A model generated the notes under the pieces. The model made no database searches and was not told the DNA's origin. It was given only the letters and a program-made list of their open reading frames with translations. DNA of 64,000 bases from Symbiodinium natans (lineage: Eukaryota; Sar; Dinophyceae; Suessiales; Symbiodiniaceae). Where the stretch lies: the NCBI GenBank assembly GCA_905221605.1, contig CAJNDS010000685.1:25807-89806 (forward strand), in the 5' to 3' direction. The translations under genes and the position numbers were made by a program. Numbering within the stretch: position 1 is the first letter of the stretch; the number at the start of each line of letters is the position of its first letter. This document shows positions 53,216 to 63,632 of the stretch, one piece after another.

Positions 53216-53577
53216 GTCCCACCCGCCACCTGGCTTAGGTTTTTTAGAATCTCTCAGAGACTTAGAGACTTTTAGAGACTTGAAGACTCTGCAGGGGACC
53301 TTCCTTGTGTAAATTCAAGCTTCGACGGCGTGACCTTGGCAATTTGCACAGGCAATCACAGGCACATATACAAGCAATTTGCAGGGGAAGGTACATGTGC
53401 CTGGACTGTCTTAGTGTGACCTTGCGGAATTGCTTGTTGTTCAGCTCATACTTTCGGAGGTTTGGAGGGCATGCATCTTCTGGGGGCGCTTTCACTCTCT
53501 CTTTCTGTATCTCTAGCTTCCTCATCACGCGCATTCCCCAACCTTATATGGTCACCCAAAGGTTGTGTTGAGACCCA

Positions 53578-53655
53578 GGATTCCATTTGGACTGCAAAAG
53601 AGACAGCGCCAGCCAAAGAGAAGGAGCCGCAGTCGAGCAGTCAAAATGTGGGTTT
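53578..53655 (+). CDS. Exon (TAKETAPAKEKEPQSSSQNV)
   Basis: Reads DSIWTAKETAPAKEKEPQSS then SQNVG inside a 107-codon open frame. The 5' acceptor could be gacccag|gattcc. A charged linker. Confidence 0.4.
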
Positions 53656-53691
53656 TCGCGATCTTATTTCTGTCGTTTTTTGGCGGTCATC

Positions 53692-53785
53692 TGCGAGGAC
53701 TTGGTGCCCGAGCAGCTCGAAAGACTGCGGCAAAAGGCGCAGGAGGCCGTCAGCATGCCACTGCTGTCGAGGATTTCGCGTTTAG
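53692..53785 (+). CDS. Exon, coiled-coil segment (EQLERLRQKAQEAVSMPLLS)
   Basis: Acceptor tctgcgag|g near 53697 and a perfect donor tttag|gtgagt at 53786. Reads EDLVPEQLERLRQKAQEAVS then MPLLSRISR. Confidence 0.5.
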
Positions 53786-54199
53786 GTGAGTCGGGTTTCG
53801 AGTCGTCAAGTCCCAGCAGTGCTGGCCAAAACATGCTGCCCCATCTGAGCAAAGGCCCTGCTGAATGGCGCGCAGACAGGAGAGCCGCTCGCTTGAAGCA
53901 CGCCAGAGGACCAGAGCAGCAACGGATGTCTGCTCTCGTGTGGCAACCCCGTTGTGCAAATCCATGGCTCTGCCCGCATTCTGGGTCATATGTCCACATT
54001 TCAATTGCTTCCACAAAAATTTCGCTTGAACCTTGAACCTTGTCGGGAGACCTCCTCCGGATTTTCAAACCCGATGAATTCGAGGCTCTGGGGCCTCCTC
54101 CAGCGCTTCGCCGCGCGGAGCGCTGGGCAAAAAGCCTCGGCGGCTCTCTGTGAGGCTGGGCCCTGATGGCAGAGTTCCTGGCTAGGCTCTAGACCCAAA

Positions 54200-54350
54200 T
54201 CACGGTATTGAAAGCTACACATGCTATAAACCTTTATCGCCATTTATAGCATTTATAGCTTTTAAAGGGTTTCGGAAGTCCAGGAGGCCAGGGTTTATAG
54301 CTTGTATAGCTTTTAGTGAAGGCCATAAAAGCTATGAAAGCTTATGGCAC
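54200..54350. repeat. tttatagc / tatagctttta interspersed motifs
   Basis: Several copies of tttatagc, tatagctttt and the reverse-complement-like ataaaagctatgaaagct within 150 bases just before the satellite array. Confidence 0.65.
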
Positions 54351-54379
54351 GTAGATCCAGGCAGATTTTATCCTTCGAT

Positions 54380-57300
54380 GTTTTGGCGAAAAGGCCATGG
54401 ACAAGATCTGCCTGGATCTACGCGGTGCTGTTTGCTTACAACAAGCATGGCGCGTAGGTCCAAGCAGAATTTTATCCTTCGTTTTTTGAGAAAACGCCAT
54501 GGACAAGATCTGCCTGGATCTACACGGTGCTGTTTGCTTACAAAAAGCATGGGGCGTAGGTCCAGGCAGATTTTATCCTTCGATGTTTTGGCGAAAAGGC
54601 CATGGACAAGATCTGCCTGGATCTACACGGTGCTGTTTGCTTACAAAAAGCATGGGGCATAGGTCCAGGCAGATTTTATCCTTCGATGTTTTGGCGAAAA
54701 GGCCATGGACAAGATCTGCCTGGATCTACACGGTGCTGTTTGCTTACAAAAAGCATGGGGCATAGGTCCAGGCAGATTTTATCCTTCGATGTTTTGGCGA
54801 AAAGGCCATGGACAAGATCTGCCTGGATCTACACGGTGCTGTTTGCTTACAAAAAGCATGGGGCATAGGTCCAGGCAGATTTTATCCTTCGATTTTTGAG
54901 AAAAGCCATGGACAAGATCTGCCTGGATCTACACGGTGCTGTTTGCTTACAACAAACATGGCGCGTAGATCCAGGCAGATTTTGTCCTTCGATTTTTGAG
55001 AAAACGCCATGGACAAAATCTGCCTGGATCTACGCGGTGCTGTTTGCTTACAAAAACATGGCGCGTAGATCCAGGCAGATTTTGTCCTTCGATTTTTGAG
55101 AAAACGCCATGGACAAAATCTGCCTGGATCTACACGGTGCTGTTTGCTTACAACAAACATGGCGCGTAGATCCAGGCAGATTTTGTCCTTCGATTTTTGA
55201 GAAAACGCCATGGACAAAATCTGCCTGGATCTACACGGTGCTGTTTGCTTACAACAAACATGGCGCGGAGATCCAGGCAGATTTTGTCCTTCGATTTTTG
55301 AGAATGGCCATGGACAGGATCTGCCTGGATCTACGCGGTGCTGTTTGCTTACAAAAAGCATGGCGCGTAGGTCCAGGCAGATTTTATCCTTCGATGTTTT
55401 GGCGAAAAGGCCATGGACAAGATCTGCCTGGATCCAGCGGTGCTGTTTGCTTACAAAAAGCATGGCGCGTAGGTCCAGGCAGATTTTATCCTTCGATGTT
55501 TTGCCGAAAAGGCCATGGACAAGACCTGCCTGGATCTACACGGTGCTGTTTGCTTGCAAAAAGCATGGCGCGTAGGTCCAGGCAGATTTTATCCTTCGAT
55601 GTTTTGGCGAAAAGGCCATGGACAAGATCTGCCTGGATCTACGCGGTGCTGTTTGCTTACAAGAAACATGGCGCGTAGATCCAGGCAGATGTTGTCCTTC
55701 GATGTTTTGGCGAAAAGGCCATGGACAAGATCTGCCTGGATCTACACGGTGCTGTTTGCTTACAACAAACATGGCGCGTAGATCCAGGCAGATTTTGTCC
55801 TTCGATTTTTGAGAAAACGCCATGGACAAGATCTGCCCGGATCTACACGGTGCTGTTTGCTTACAACAAACATAGCGCGTAGATCCAGGCAGATTTTGTC
55901 CTTCGATTTTTGAGAAAGGCCATGGACAGGATCTGCCTGGATCTACGCGGTGCTGTTTGCTTACAATAAGCATGGCGCGTAGGTCCAGGCAGATTTTATC
56001 CTTCGATGTTTTGGCGAAAAGGCCATGGACAAGATCTGCCTGGATCTACGCGGTGCTGTTTGCTTACAAAAAGCATGGCGCGTAGGTCCAGGCAGATTTT
56101 ATCCTTCGATGTTTTGGCGAAAAGGCCATGGACAAGATCTGCCTGGATCTACGCGATGTGGTGTTTGCTTACAAAAAACATGGGGCGTAGATCCAGGCAG
56201 ATTTTATCCTTCGATGTTTTGGCGAAAAGGCCATGGACAAGATCTGCCTGGATCTACGCGGTGCTGTTTGCTTACAACAAACATGGCGCGTAGATCCAGG
56301 CAGATTTTGTCCTTCGATTTTTGAGAAAACGCCATGGACAAAATCTGCCTGGATCTACACGGTGCTGTTTGCTTACAACAAACATGGCGCGTAGATCCAG
56401 GCAGATTTTGTCCTTCGATTTTTGAGAAAACGCCATGGACAAAATCTGCCTGGATCTACGCGGTGCTGTTTGCTTACAACAAACATGGCGCGTAGATCCA
56501 GGCAGATTTTGTCCTTCGATTTTTGAGAAAACGCCATGGACAAAATCTGCCTGGATCTACACGGTGCTGTTTGCTTACAACAAACATGGCGCGTAGATCC
56601 AGGCAGATTTTGTCCTTCGATTTTTGAGAAAACGCCATGGACAAAATCTGCCTGGATCTACACGGTGCTGTTTGCTTACAACAAACATGGCGCGGAGATC
56701 CAGGCAGATTTTGTCCTTCGATTTTTGAGAATGGCCATGGACAGGATCTGCCTGGATCTACGCGGTGCTGTTTGCTTACAAAAAGCATGACGCGTAGGTC
56801 CAGGCAGATTTTATCCTTCGATGTTTTGGCGAAAAGGCCATGGACAAGATCTGCCTGGATCCAGCGGTGCTGTTTGCTTACAAAAAGCATGGCGCGTAGG
56901 TCCAGGCAGATTTTATCCTTCGATGTTTTGGCGAAAAGGCCATGGACAAGACCTGCCTGGATCTACACGGTGCTGTTTGCTTGCAAAAAGCATGGCGCGT
57001 AGGTCCAGGCAGATTTTATCCTCTGATGTTTTGGCGAAAAGGCCATGGACAAGATCTGCCTGGATCTACGCGGTGCTGTTTGCTTACAACAAACATGGCG
57101 CGTAGATCCAGGCAGATGTTGTCCTTCGATGTTTTGGCGAAAAGGCCATGGACAAGATCTGCCTGGATCTACACGGTGCTGTTTGCTTACAACAAACATG
57201 GCGCGTAGATCCAGGCAGATTTTGTCCTTCGATTTTTGAGAAAACGTCATGGACAAAATCTGCCTGGATCTACACGGTGCTGTTTGCTTACAACAAACAT

Positions 57301-57700
57301 GGCGCGTAGATCCAGGCAGATTTTGTCCTTCGATTTTTGAGAAAGGCCATGGACAGGATCTGCCTGGATCTACGCGGTGCTGTTTGCTTACAATAAGCAT
57401 GGCGCGTAGGTCCAGGCAGATTTTATCCTTCGATGTTTTGGCGAAAAGGCCATGGACAAGATCTGCCTGGATCTACGCGGTGCTGTTTGCTTACAAAAAG
57501 CATGGCGCGTAGGTCCAGGCAGATTTTATCCTTCGATGTTTTGGCGAAAAGGCCATGGACAAGATCTGCCTGGATCTACGCGATGTGGTGTTTGCTTACA
57601 AAAAACATGGGGCGTAGATCCAGGCAGATTTTATCCTTCGATGTTTTGGCGAAAAGGCAATGGACAAGATCTGCCTGGATCTACGCGGTGCTGTTTGCTT
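54380..57700. repeat. Palindromic satellite array, about 32 units of ~102 bp
   Basis: The unit is about 100-103 bp: ccatggacaa(g/a)atctgcc ... tacacggtgctgtttgctta ... ggtccaggcagattttatcc, then cttcgatgttttggcgaaaa or cttcgatttttgagaaaacg. Many units are inverted repeats; at 56437-56462 and 56489-56514 the arms are 26 bases and fully complementary, with the 26-base loop itself holding tgtttg/caaaca. Because of the palindrome both strands encode similar MDKICLDL-type peptides; these are not genes. Diagnostic variants recur 1427 bp apart (about 14 units). Confidence 0.97.
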
Positions 57701-58010
57701 GCGCCTGCAACGGCAAATCCGAACGTTTTTTTTTGCAAACCCTGTAGTGTGTGCACAACTCTGGCAACGCCAGTGTTTTTGTTAACCCTACTGTGTTCTC
57801 AACATCCAAATTCAAAGGGTTTTTGTAAACCCTAGTGTGTTCTCAACATTAAAAGTGAAGTCTTTTTTTGTAAGCCCTGGTGCGCCTGCAACGTCAAAAC
57901 CGAACTTTGTTGTTGTAAGCCCTATAGTGTGTGCACAACTTCAAACACGAAAGGTGGTCTGTAAACCTTAGTGCCTTAGTGTGTCCTGAACATCAAAAAT
58001 CGAAATGGTA
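57690..58010. repeat. ~45-bp degenerate repeat array, copy A
   Basis: About seven units of gtaaaccctagtgtg, tcctcaacatcaaaa, cgaaaggttttt wording. gtaaaccct-like starts lie at 57735, 57781, 57825, 57870, 57915 and 57961 (spacing 44-46). It begins where the satellite ends; the first partial unit is fused to the last satellite monomer. Confidence 0.85.
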
Positions 58011-59028
58011 TGGGCTGGTTGATATTTTGGTTGTATTGGGATGCAAGATGCAAAACCTTTGTTTTTAGATGTGCATGGTTTTAGGGGCTCAACATACTAA
58101 AAGCCCTTGGGCTCATGGGCGCATCACCCCGCCCCCCCCTTCCTCTAAAATCGTCTATGTTTTAGAAAAACACTAAGTAGTACCTAATCCTGGAACCTCC
58201 CCCCCTGTCTTCATTCTATAGAGTGGAAACACTAAATGGTAACAATTGTCCGACATATTTGCTCTCAGTATTGTCGTGCCCCCTGCTCTGGGTGGTGTTT
58301 ATGGGCCTAAAAATATTGGGAAGGGCCGTGGGAAGATAAAGTTTCGAGCCATCGGAAATTGGTGAGAGTACTGGAAAGTCGCCCCCATGACCCTTGCAGT
58401 TTCATTAGAGTCATTCGAGTGTTAAATCATGAGTTTAGGTCTGAGGTCCGGTCAGAGAAATTTGCTCACAGTATTCTCGCGTCCCACCCTAATTTTTTCT
58501 CACGTGGCCCTAGTCTATGAAGTTCGTTATTTTCAGACCCTATAATCTTACCCAAAAAGGAGAAACTGCGTTGCAAGCCTTAAAGCCCTCCAAACACGCT
58601 GAGTGCCAAGCGCTGAGCCCCAATTTGAGATGTTGGGTGGCGAGTCCTGAATCCCAAAAGAGACGCAGAGGGATTCATAAGGAGAAATTCTTGCGACACG
58701 AAGAAGGCGTAAGGATATTCACAACACTAGCACTGCGAACAATGCCAATACTACTTATCACCATACGCACTAGCACGACTGATAGCGAATATAAATCCAA
58801 CAATATGAACAATCAAAAGAATACTAAAAACACATCTGCGCTTTCACAAATTCTCTATTCATAAATTACATGCCTTGTAGTCTTATGGGCTCGCCCCCAT
58901 CCTTTCGGTTTGGTGCTCATGAAAGCCAAACATAAAATTCCTTGCTAGCAAGAAGCCAGTCTCCCTTGGTATATACTCAGAAAACTAAAGTCACAACAAG
59001 TGTCACAACGACCTCAATATGCACATGT

Positions 59029-59110
59029 GTATATATATATATATGTATGCACATACAAACATAAATATAAATATAATTAAATAAATAAATAAATATATAT
59101 ACATATATAT
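59029..59110. repeat. AT-rich simple repeats (TATA, AAATA)
   Basis: tatatatatatatatgtatg, then aataaataaataaata and tatatacatatatat. Confidence 0.85.
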
Positions 59111-59293
59111 GGGTTGACATCCTCAAAATCTGGGGGTCAGCACTCCACATTCCACAACACATGTTTTTTCGGGCACACCCTCAGGTTCTCTAATTTATGT
59201 ATCTAACCAAACTATATACATATAATCAACTTACTACATGTACATGTATGGGTTTGTTCGATAATGAGGGGGCGGGCGACAAGTGTTGGGATC

Positions 59294-59392
59294 AGGGTAT
59301 GTTTCGGGGGGTATGTTTGGGGTATGTTTCGCGGCGTCATGAGCTACTTTAGATGCAGTTTCGGGGGTATGTTTCGGGGTATGTTTCACGGG
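59294..59392. repeat. ggtatgtttcgggg short repeats
   Basis: Five copies of ggtatgttt(c/g)gggg or a close variant in 100 bases, the last two after a 40-base gap. In one frame this reads GMFRGVMSYFRCSFGGMFRG. Confidence 0.75.
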
Positions 59393-60029
59393 TGTGCAAC
59401 CCATCCGCCGTTCTTAAACCTGAGTCCCCCAAAAACGAACAAGCCCATACAAAGTATCAATTCTGTCTCAAAACCTCAATACACAAAAACACCGAAATTC
59501 TGCAAAAAAACTCGAACATTGGCACTGTTCATGCCGAAAAACGCAGGCCCGAAGTGTGACATACTCTCAAATTTTAATGGGTAGCTTGAAAGACCAACAG
59601 TTGAAACAACAATTTTAGACATCTAGAATGTTTTTACAGGCCGGAATTCTGGAAAAATTGCATATACCTAGAAAGCTAGAATTTCGGCCTTCAACAAAGT
59701 CTAGAATCTTAGAATTTGAGAAAGAAGCCCAGATCGTTTTTAGGGCGAAAATCTATATCTAAAATTCGAAATCCCGTCGGGGAACATGGACTCTTATTGA
59801 GAGAAGGCTTAGTCGGGATCTGTTATTATATAACAGTGTCATCTAAATACTGTACAGGGTTTCAGTCAACCCCCTGGGTAGCCCCAATCCCTACTATAAG
59901 TCTCTAGACCTATAAGTCTCTAGACTCTGAGCCCAGGAGACGGGGTAGCATGCTGCACCGCTCTAATGTGGAGGTCCAGGCAAAATTCCCGCAGTTTGGC
60001 GCTCTGTGATCGGCCCAGCATTAAAATGT

Positions 60030-60440
60030 CAAAGTGAAAGTTTGCTTTTGAAGGGCCAGTGTTTTCAAAGATGTTAGAGATTTAAATGGCACAAATACAG
60101 ATGTGCTTTTAAAGGACCAACATCTTGAAATTTTGAAATGTTGAATATATAGTTTTCAAACATTTAGGTTGTTTACTTAGATTTCACAAGGTTTCCAAAA
60201 CCTCCTCCAGCAGACCCTGGCCCATCATTTAACATTGTAACAAGTTTGGTCAGCGTTTTTTAACTTGGATTTTTCAGACACTTAAACTTTACAATTTAAG
60301 TTTGCATTTAAAGGGCCAGCATTCTTGAAATTACAGTTTTTGTATATTTGAATTTTGAAACTTCAAGTTTCTTTTCATTGTGATTAAGTTTACATGGTTT
60401 TCAACACCCCCTGCAGCAGACCCTGGCCCAGCATTTGAAA
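60030..60440. repeat. ~206-bp degenerate tandem repeat
   Basis: gcagaccctggcccagcatt-like ends recur at about 60211 and 60417 (and tcggcccagcattaaaatg near 60012). Starts such as tttgcttttgaagggccagt recur at about 60035, 60100 and 60304. Confidence 0.65.
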
Positions 60441-60454
60441 ATGGAAAGATGGTT

Positions 60455-60775
60455 GGGGCCACACCAGGGTTTACGAAAGAACCTTTCGTTGTATTGAGAT
60501 TGAGGACACACTAGGGTTTGCGGAAAACCTTTGGTTTCGACGTTGAAGGCATGCATGGGTTTACAGAAAACCTTCGTGTTCCAGATTGGGGACGCACCAG
60601 GGCTTACAGAAAACCTCTTGTCTTGAGATTGAATCAAGTCGCACATGGGTTTACAGAAAGCCTTTCGTTTTTGAGGTTGAGGCCTCCCCAGGATTTACCA
60701 AAAACATGTTGAGGCTTAGGACACGCTAGGGTGTAGTTTACAGAAAACCTTTCGTTTGGAGGTTGAAAGCACCCC
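60455..60775. repeat. ~45-bp degenerate repeat array, copy B (reverse orientation)
   Basis: About seven units of acactagggtttacagaaaa, cctttcgttttgag and gttgagg wording, with starts at 60464, 60511, 60554, 60597, 60644, 60688 and 60726 (spacing 38-47). The unit is the reverse complement of array A at 57.7-58.0 kb. Confidence 0.85.
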
Positions 60776-61750
60776 TCCCCTCTCCTCTTGCTTACCTTTT
60801 TGCCACACCCTGAAAGGATTAAGAAGATAAATGACAAGAGAGAGGAATGACCCTCCCTCTCTTTTCTGATTTCGCGGCCTATCTCTGTCTCTCTCGTGCG
60901 CTTTCTTCTTATTTTCGCTCTCCTCTCTATCGCCCCGTCTTCCCTTACTTTGGGTGTCACTCAAGAGAAGAAGGAGAAGAATGACGAGAAGTAAAATGCA
61001 CCAGAGGATTCATCGACGGTCTTTGTTGTTACTCCGCTCTCTCCCTCTTCTCTTGTCCCTCTTCCTAGAAAGGCAAGGCGACGAGAACCAGATCAGTTAT
61101 ATAAGCAAACCAATTCTAAGTTCTGGTGCATCGAATGAAAGAGAGAAGAGGAGAGGAGGAGACCTGGATGCCCGTTCGAGAGACAGGAAAACACACAGGG
61201 AAGAATGAGACTGAGCCAGGAAAATGAACGGCAGAGAAAGGGACGGGGAGAAAGCAGACAAGAGAATGGGGAGAGGGAGGAAGAGGGAGGAAGAGAGACG
61301 AACCTACAATTGTAGTCGCTGAGTTCTTGTTTCGCTTTCCCTCTCCCTCTCTCTCTCTCTCTCCCTGCCTTGATCTTCCTCTCTCCGGTCTAATCTTCTC
61401 TTCTCTTCTTTCCCATCTATTCACGAAGCCGAAAAATGCACATTAAGAGACATCTCCTCGCAACACTTGGCCCCTCGTCTCATGAATTCCTGCTTTCTCT
61501 CTTTGCCATGTGGAGGTCGTCGCTGTACCAGGGATACAGCGAGAGAAGACACGGACGAGAGAACAGAGCTCTCCTAAATACGTTTCCTCTCTCGCCTCTC
61601 TTCCGCTCTCTCTTTTTGTTCTTTCTTTTCTTCTTGGAGCGATGGAGAGGGGAGCGGGACAGGAAGAATGGGACGAACGAAAACGCAGAGAAATAACAGA
61701 ACGAAAGCTGCGAGAGAGAGAGAGAGAACAAAACATAAAATCATGAATGA
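60776..61750. repeat. Alternating polypurine / polypyrimidine blocks
   Basis: Pyrimidine-rich (60773-60950), purine-rich (60960-61010), pyrimidine-rich (61030-61075), purine-rich (61130-61300), pyrimidine-rich (61330-61415), mixed (61540-61640) and purine-rich (61650-61740). Arg/Lys/Glu-rich and Leu/Ser-rich frames on both strands follow the base bias and are not called as genes. Confidence 0.7.
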
Positions 61751-62178
61751 ATGGTGAACATAAATGGTAGTAGACGAGAGAATGAAGAGTTACTTTCTCC
61801 ACTCTCTACCGTCTTGATTTGCGGAGGCTTGTTTCAGAAGGAACTGAGTAAATAGCACTGCGTCGAATGATTGATCTTAGGCAGTCTACAATTTATCGTT
61901 GCGATGAAAAAGGTGACACAACAAAGGATATGTAAATGTCTATGCCGCACAGGTCTTTGGCATTATTTGAATTTATCGGTTGCGGTTTGGGCTACAACCT
62001 AAAGCCCATAGCACGTCACAGCTGTTAGCTTGCAATTCCTGAGTTCACTGGCTGCTTCTTGGTTCTTGTATACATGAAAGACAAGCCGCTTCACATGGTA
62101 CACAAAGGTCCATGCCACATAGCCATATATGAAGTTATATTGTGCGATATTGTGCACATCCTAAGTGCGCCTCCTCAG

Positions 62179-62232
62179 GCCGCGCAGTCGGGTGAGCTCG
62201 TCGATGCACTGCGGAAGTGTGGAAGTGCGCAG
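62179..62232 (+). CDS. Exon (AAQSGELVDALRKCGSAQ)
   Basis: Acceptor gcctcctcag|g at 62178/62179 and donor gcgcag|gtgcaa at 62233; 18 codons in phase 0. Reads AAQSGELVDALRKCGSAQ, a helical segment. Among the best exons in the window. Confidence 0.52.
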
Positions 62233-62482
62233 GTGCAAGTCGTCGGATTGTCGGGTGCTGGGGGCCAGGTTGAGGGCTTCGGAAACTTCGGAATGTCATC
62301 TTTGAATCTGGGCTTCTAAGATTCTATGCTTCTATGTGCCTAAGTCTAAGCCCTGGCCATCTTAAGGGGACTCGTAGTCTTGTGATGCAGCCGAGGCTTT
62401 GCAGGGCTTGTAGGCATCAGCTTTGAGGGATCCCAGTGATCGGCTAAGTTGCTGAAGAAGAAACAGGAGATGGCTTGCCAAC

Positions 62483-62755
62483 GTGTCTAAGGCTGAACCT
62501 GCTAACCGTATGCTGCAGATTGAGGCGATGGCCTCCACGGAGTTCAACCTTCGCGGCTGGGATCGAACTGATGAGTGGAATGGCATGAGAGTGGAATTGA
62601 GTGGCATGAGTGGTAGTTTATGCCACTGGAAAGACAGTTTGGGTTTGGCGATAGGGGGCTGTAGACCTCTGCATTCTCCTTTGCGTTTCGGTTGTGACCT
62701 CCAACACACAAGAACGGCACCGCATGCGGATTTGGGTAGGGTTTCTCGGTGGTGA
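62483..62755 (+). CDS. Exon region (ANRMLQIEAMASTEFNLRGW)
   Basis: After gtctaag|gctg the frame reads AEPANRMLQIEAMASTEFNL, RGWDRTDEWNGMRVELSGMS; later residues may be intron. The whole frame is 90 codons. No family recognised. Confidence 0.42.
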   Translation: MSKAEPANRMLQIEAMASTEFNLRGWDRTDEWNGMRVELSGMSGSLCHWKDSLGLAIGGCRPLHSPLRFGCDLQHTRTAPHADLGRVSRW

Positions 62756-62802
62756 TCAGTGGCTTCTCTGATTATGATCATGATCCTGTTCAGTGTCTCC
62801 CC

Positions 62803-62872
62803 GACTCCTCGAGGGCAGCATGCCGTCGAGTCCCTGGTCGTGGCTGCCGAGTCTGGCAAGCTACTCCGCTGA
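62803..62872 (+). CDS. Exon (SPTPRGQHAVESLVVAAESG)
   Basis: Begins after atcctgttcag; reads SVSPTPRGQHAVESLVVAAE then SGKLLR and TGA. A helical Ala/Val/Leu pattern. Confidence 0.42.
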
Positions 62873-63179
62873 CTTTTTGGGTTTGGGATTCAGGTTCGCC
62901 ACAATATGTTTGTGTGAGGGGCTTGCGGTTAAGTGCCGTGTGAGCTTGAGGAGGGTGAGAGCTAACCTGTAGTTAGAGTCTTGTTATTTTCTGTTGAGGC
63001 TTCTTGGAAGAAGAGTAGCTTACAGTTTCAAGCCTTATGTGGATGAGACGTGCACCTCAAAGAGATGTAGATGGGGTTGCAGACTGAGGGCTTTGAGCCT
63101 TCAGAAATTTCAGCTGCTTGTGTGCGAGGGTTGGTGTAAGATGATGCAAAGATGTTTCAAAGCCCGCTGCTGAGCATAC

Positions 63180-63295
63180 AGTCTGGGTGTGTGTGAGGCT
63201 GCTTGAAGCCTTGCATGAGCGAAAGAACAGCGAGGAGGACGGGGTTCAATTGGACCTTCGGGACCTTCGACTACTATGCCAGAGCTGGATGGATG
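63180..63295 (+). CDS. Exon (RLLEALHERKNSEEDGVQLD)
   Basis: Acceptor gcatacag near 63180. Reads VRLLEALHERKNSEEDGVQL then DLRDLRLLCQSWMDE. Charged, helical, coiled-coil-like. The frame stays open to 63525 through a Cys-rich repeat. Confidence 0.46.
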
Positions 63296-63324
63296 AACCT
63301 TGTGGGTTGCGGTTTCGGCAGACC

Positions 63325-63467
63325 TGTCACTCGTGCCCGCCTAACCCGTGTCACTTGTGCCCACGCACTCGCGTGTCACTTGTGCTCGCGTGTGTGCCTG
63401 AAATCACAGCAGGGCCACACTTTGGGCCACCTGCCGCGAAAACGCAGACCTGTCACTTGTGCCCGCC
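63325..63467. repeat. tgtcacttgtgcccgcc short repeats
   Basis: Four copies (63325, 63349, 63374, 63451). In the open plus frame, three give CHSCPP, CHLCPR and CHLCPP. Confidence 0.7.
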
Positions 63468-63504
63468 TTTTGGTCTTAACCATGCCGCTGAGTGGTTCTC
63501 AATG

Positions 63505-63600
63505 AACGAGGCCCCTGAACCCTGAACAAAGAACCCAACCCTGAAGCTTAGACCCTAAACCTGAACCCTGAACCCTGAAACCCAAACCCTGAACCCTTGC
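63505..63600. repeat. Telomere-like degenerate CCCTGAA/CCCTAAA repeats
   Basis: ccctgaaccctgaac, ccctgaagc, ccctaaacctgaaccctgaa, ccctgaaacccaaaccctga: about ten 7-8-base units related to the plant/alveolate-type CCCTAAA telomere repeat. Confidence 0.7.
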
Positions 63601-63632
63601 GTGGCCCGCCCCCCTGTCGTTTTTTCTTTTTC

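Larger units (their letters stand above)
58011..59990. other. AT-richer region without supported gene
   Basis: Contains an ATG-started 115-codon plus frame (58517-58864; KFVIFRPYNLTQKGETALQA), AT simple repeats at about 59029-59110, the ggtatgtttcgggg repeats (59294-59392) and a short duplication ctataagtctctaga (about 59895-59930). No confident gene. Confidence 0.5.

Noticed and set aside
54378-57835. Many overlapping frames encoding MDKICLDLHGAVCLQ-type peptides on both strands
   Set aside because: They follow the ~102-bp satellite period, and the palindrome makes both strands read alike. No start context or unique domain was seen.
61116-61802. Arg/Glu-rich and Ser/Leu-rich frames that could mimic RS-domain proteins
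   Set aside because: They follow the alternating purine/pyrimidine blocks on both strands.
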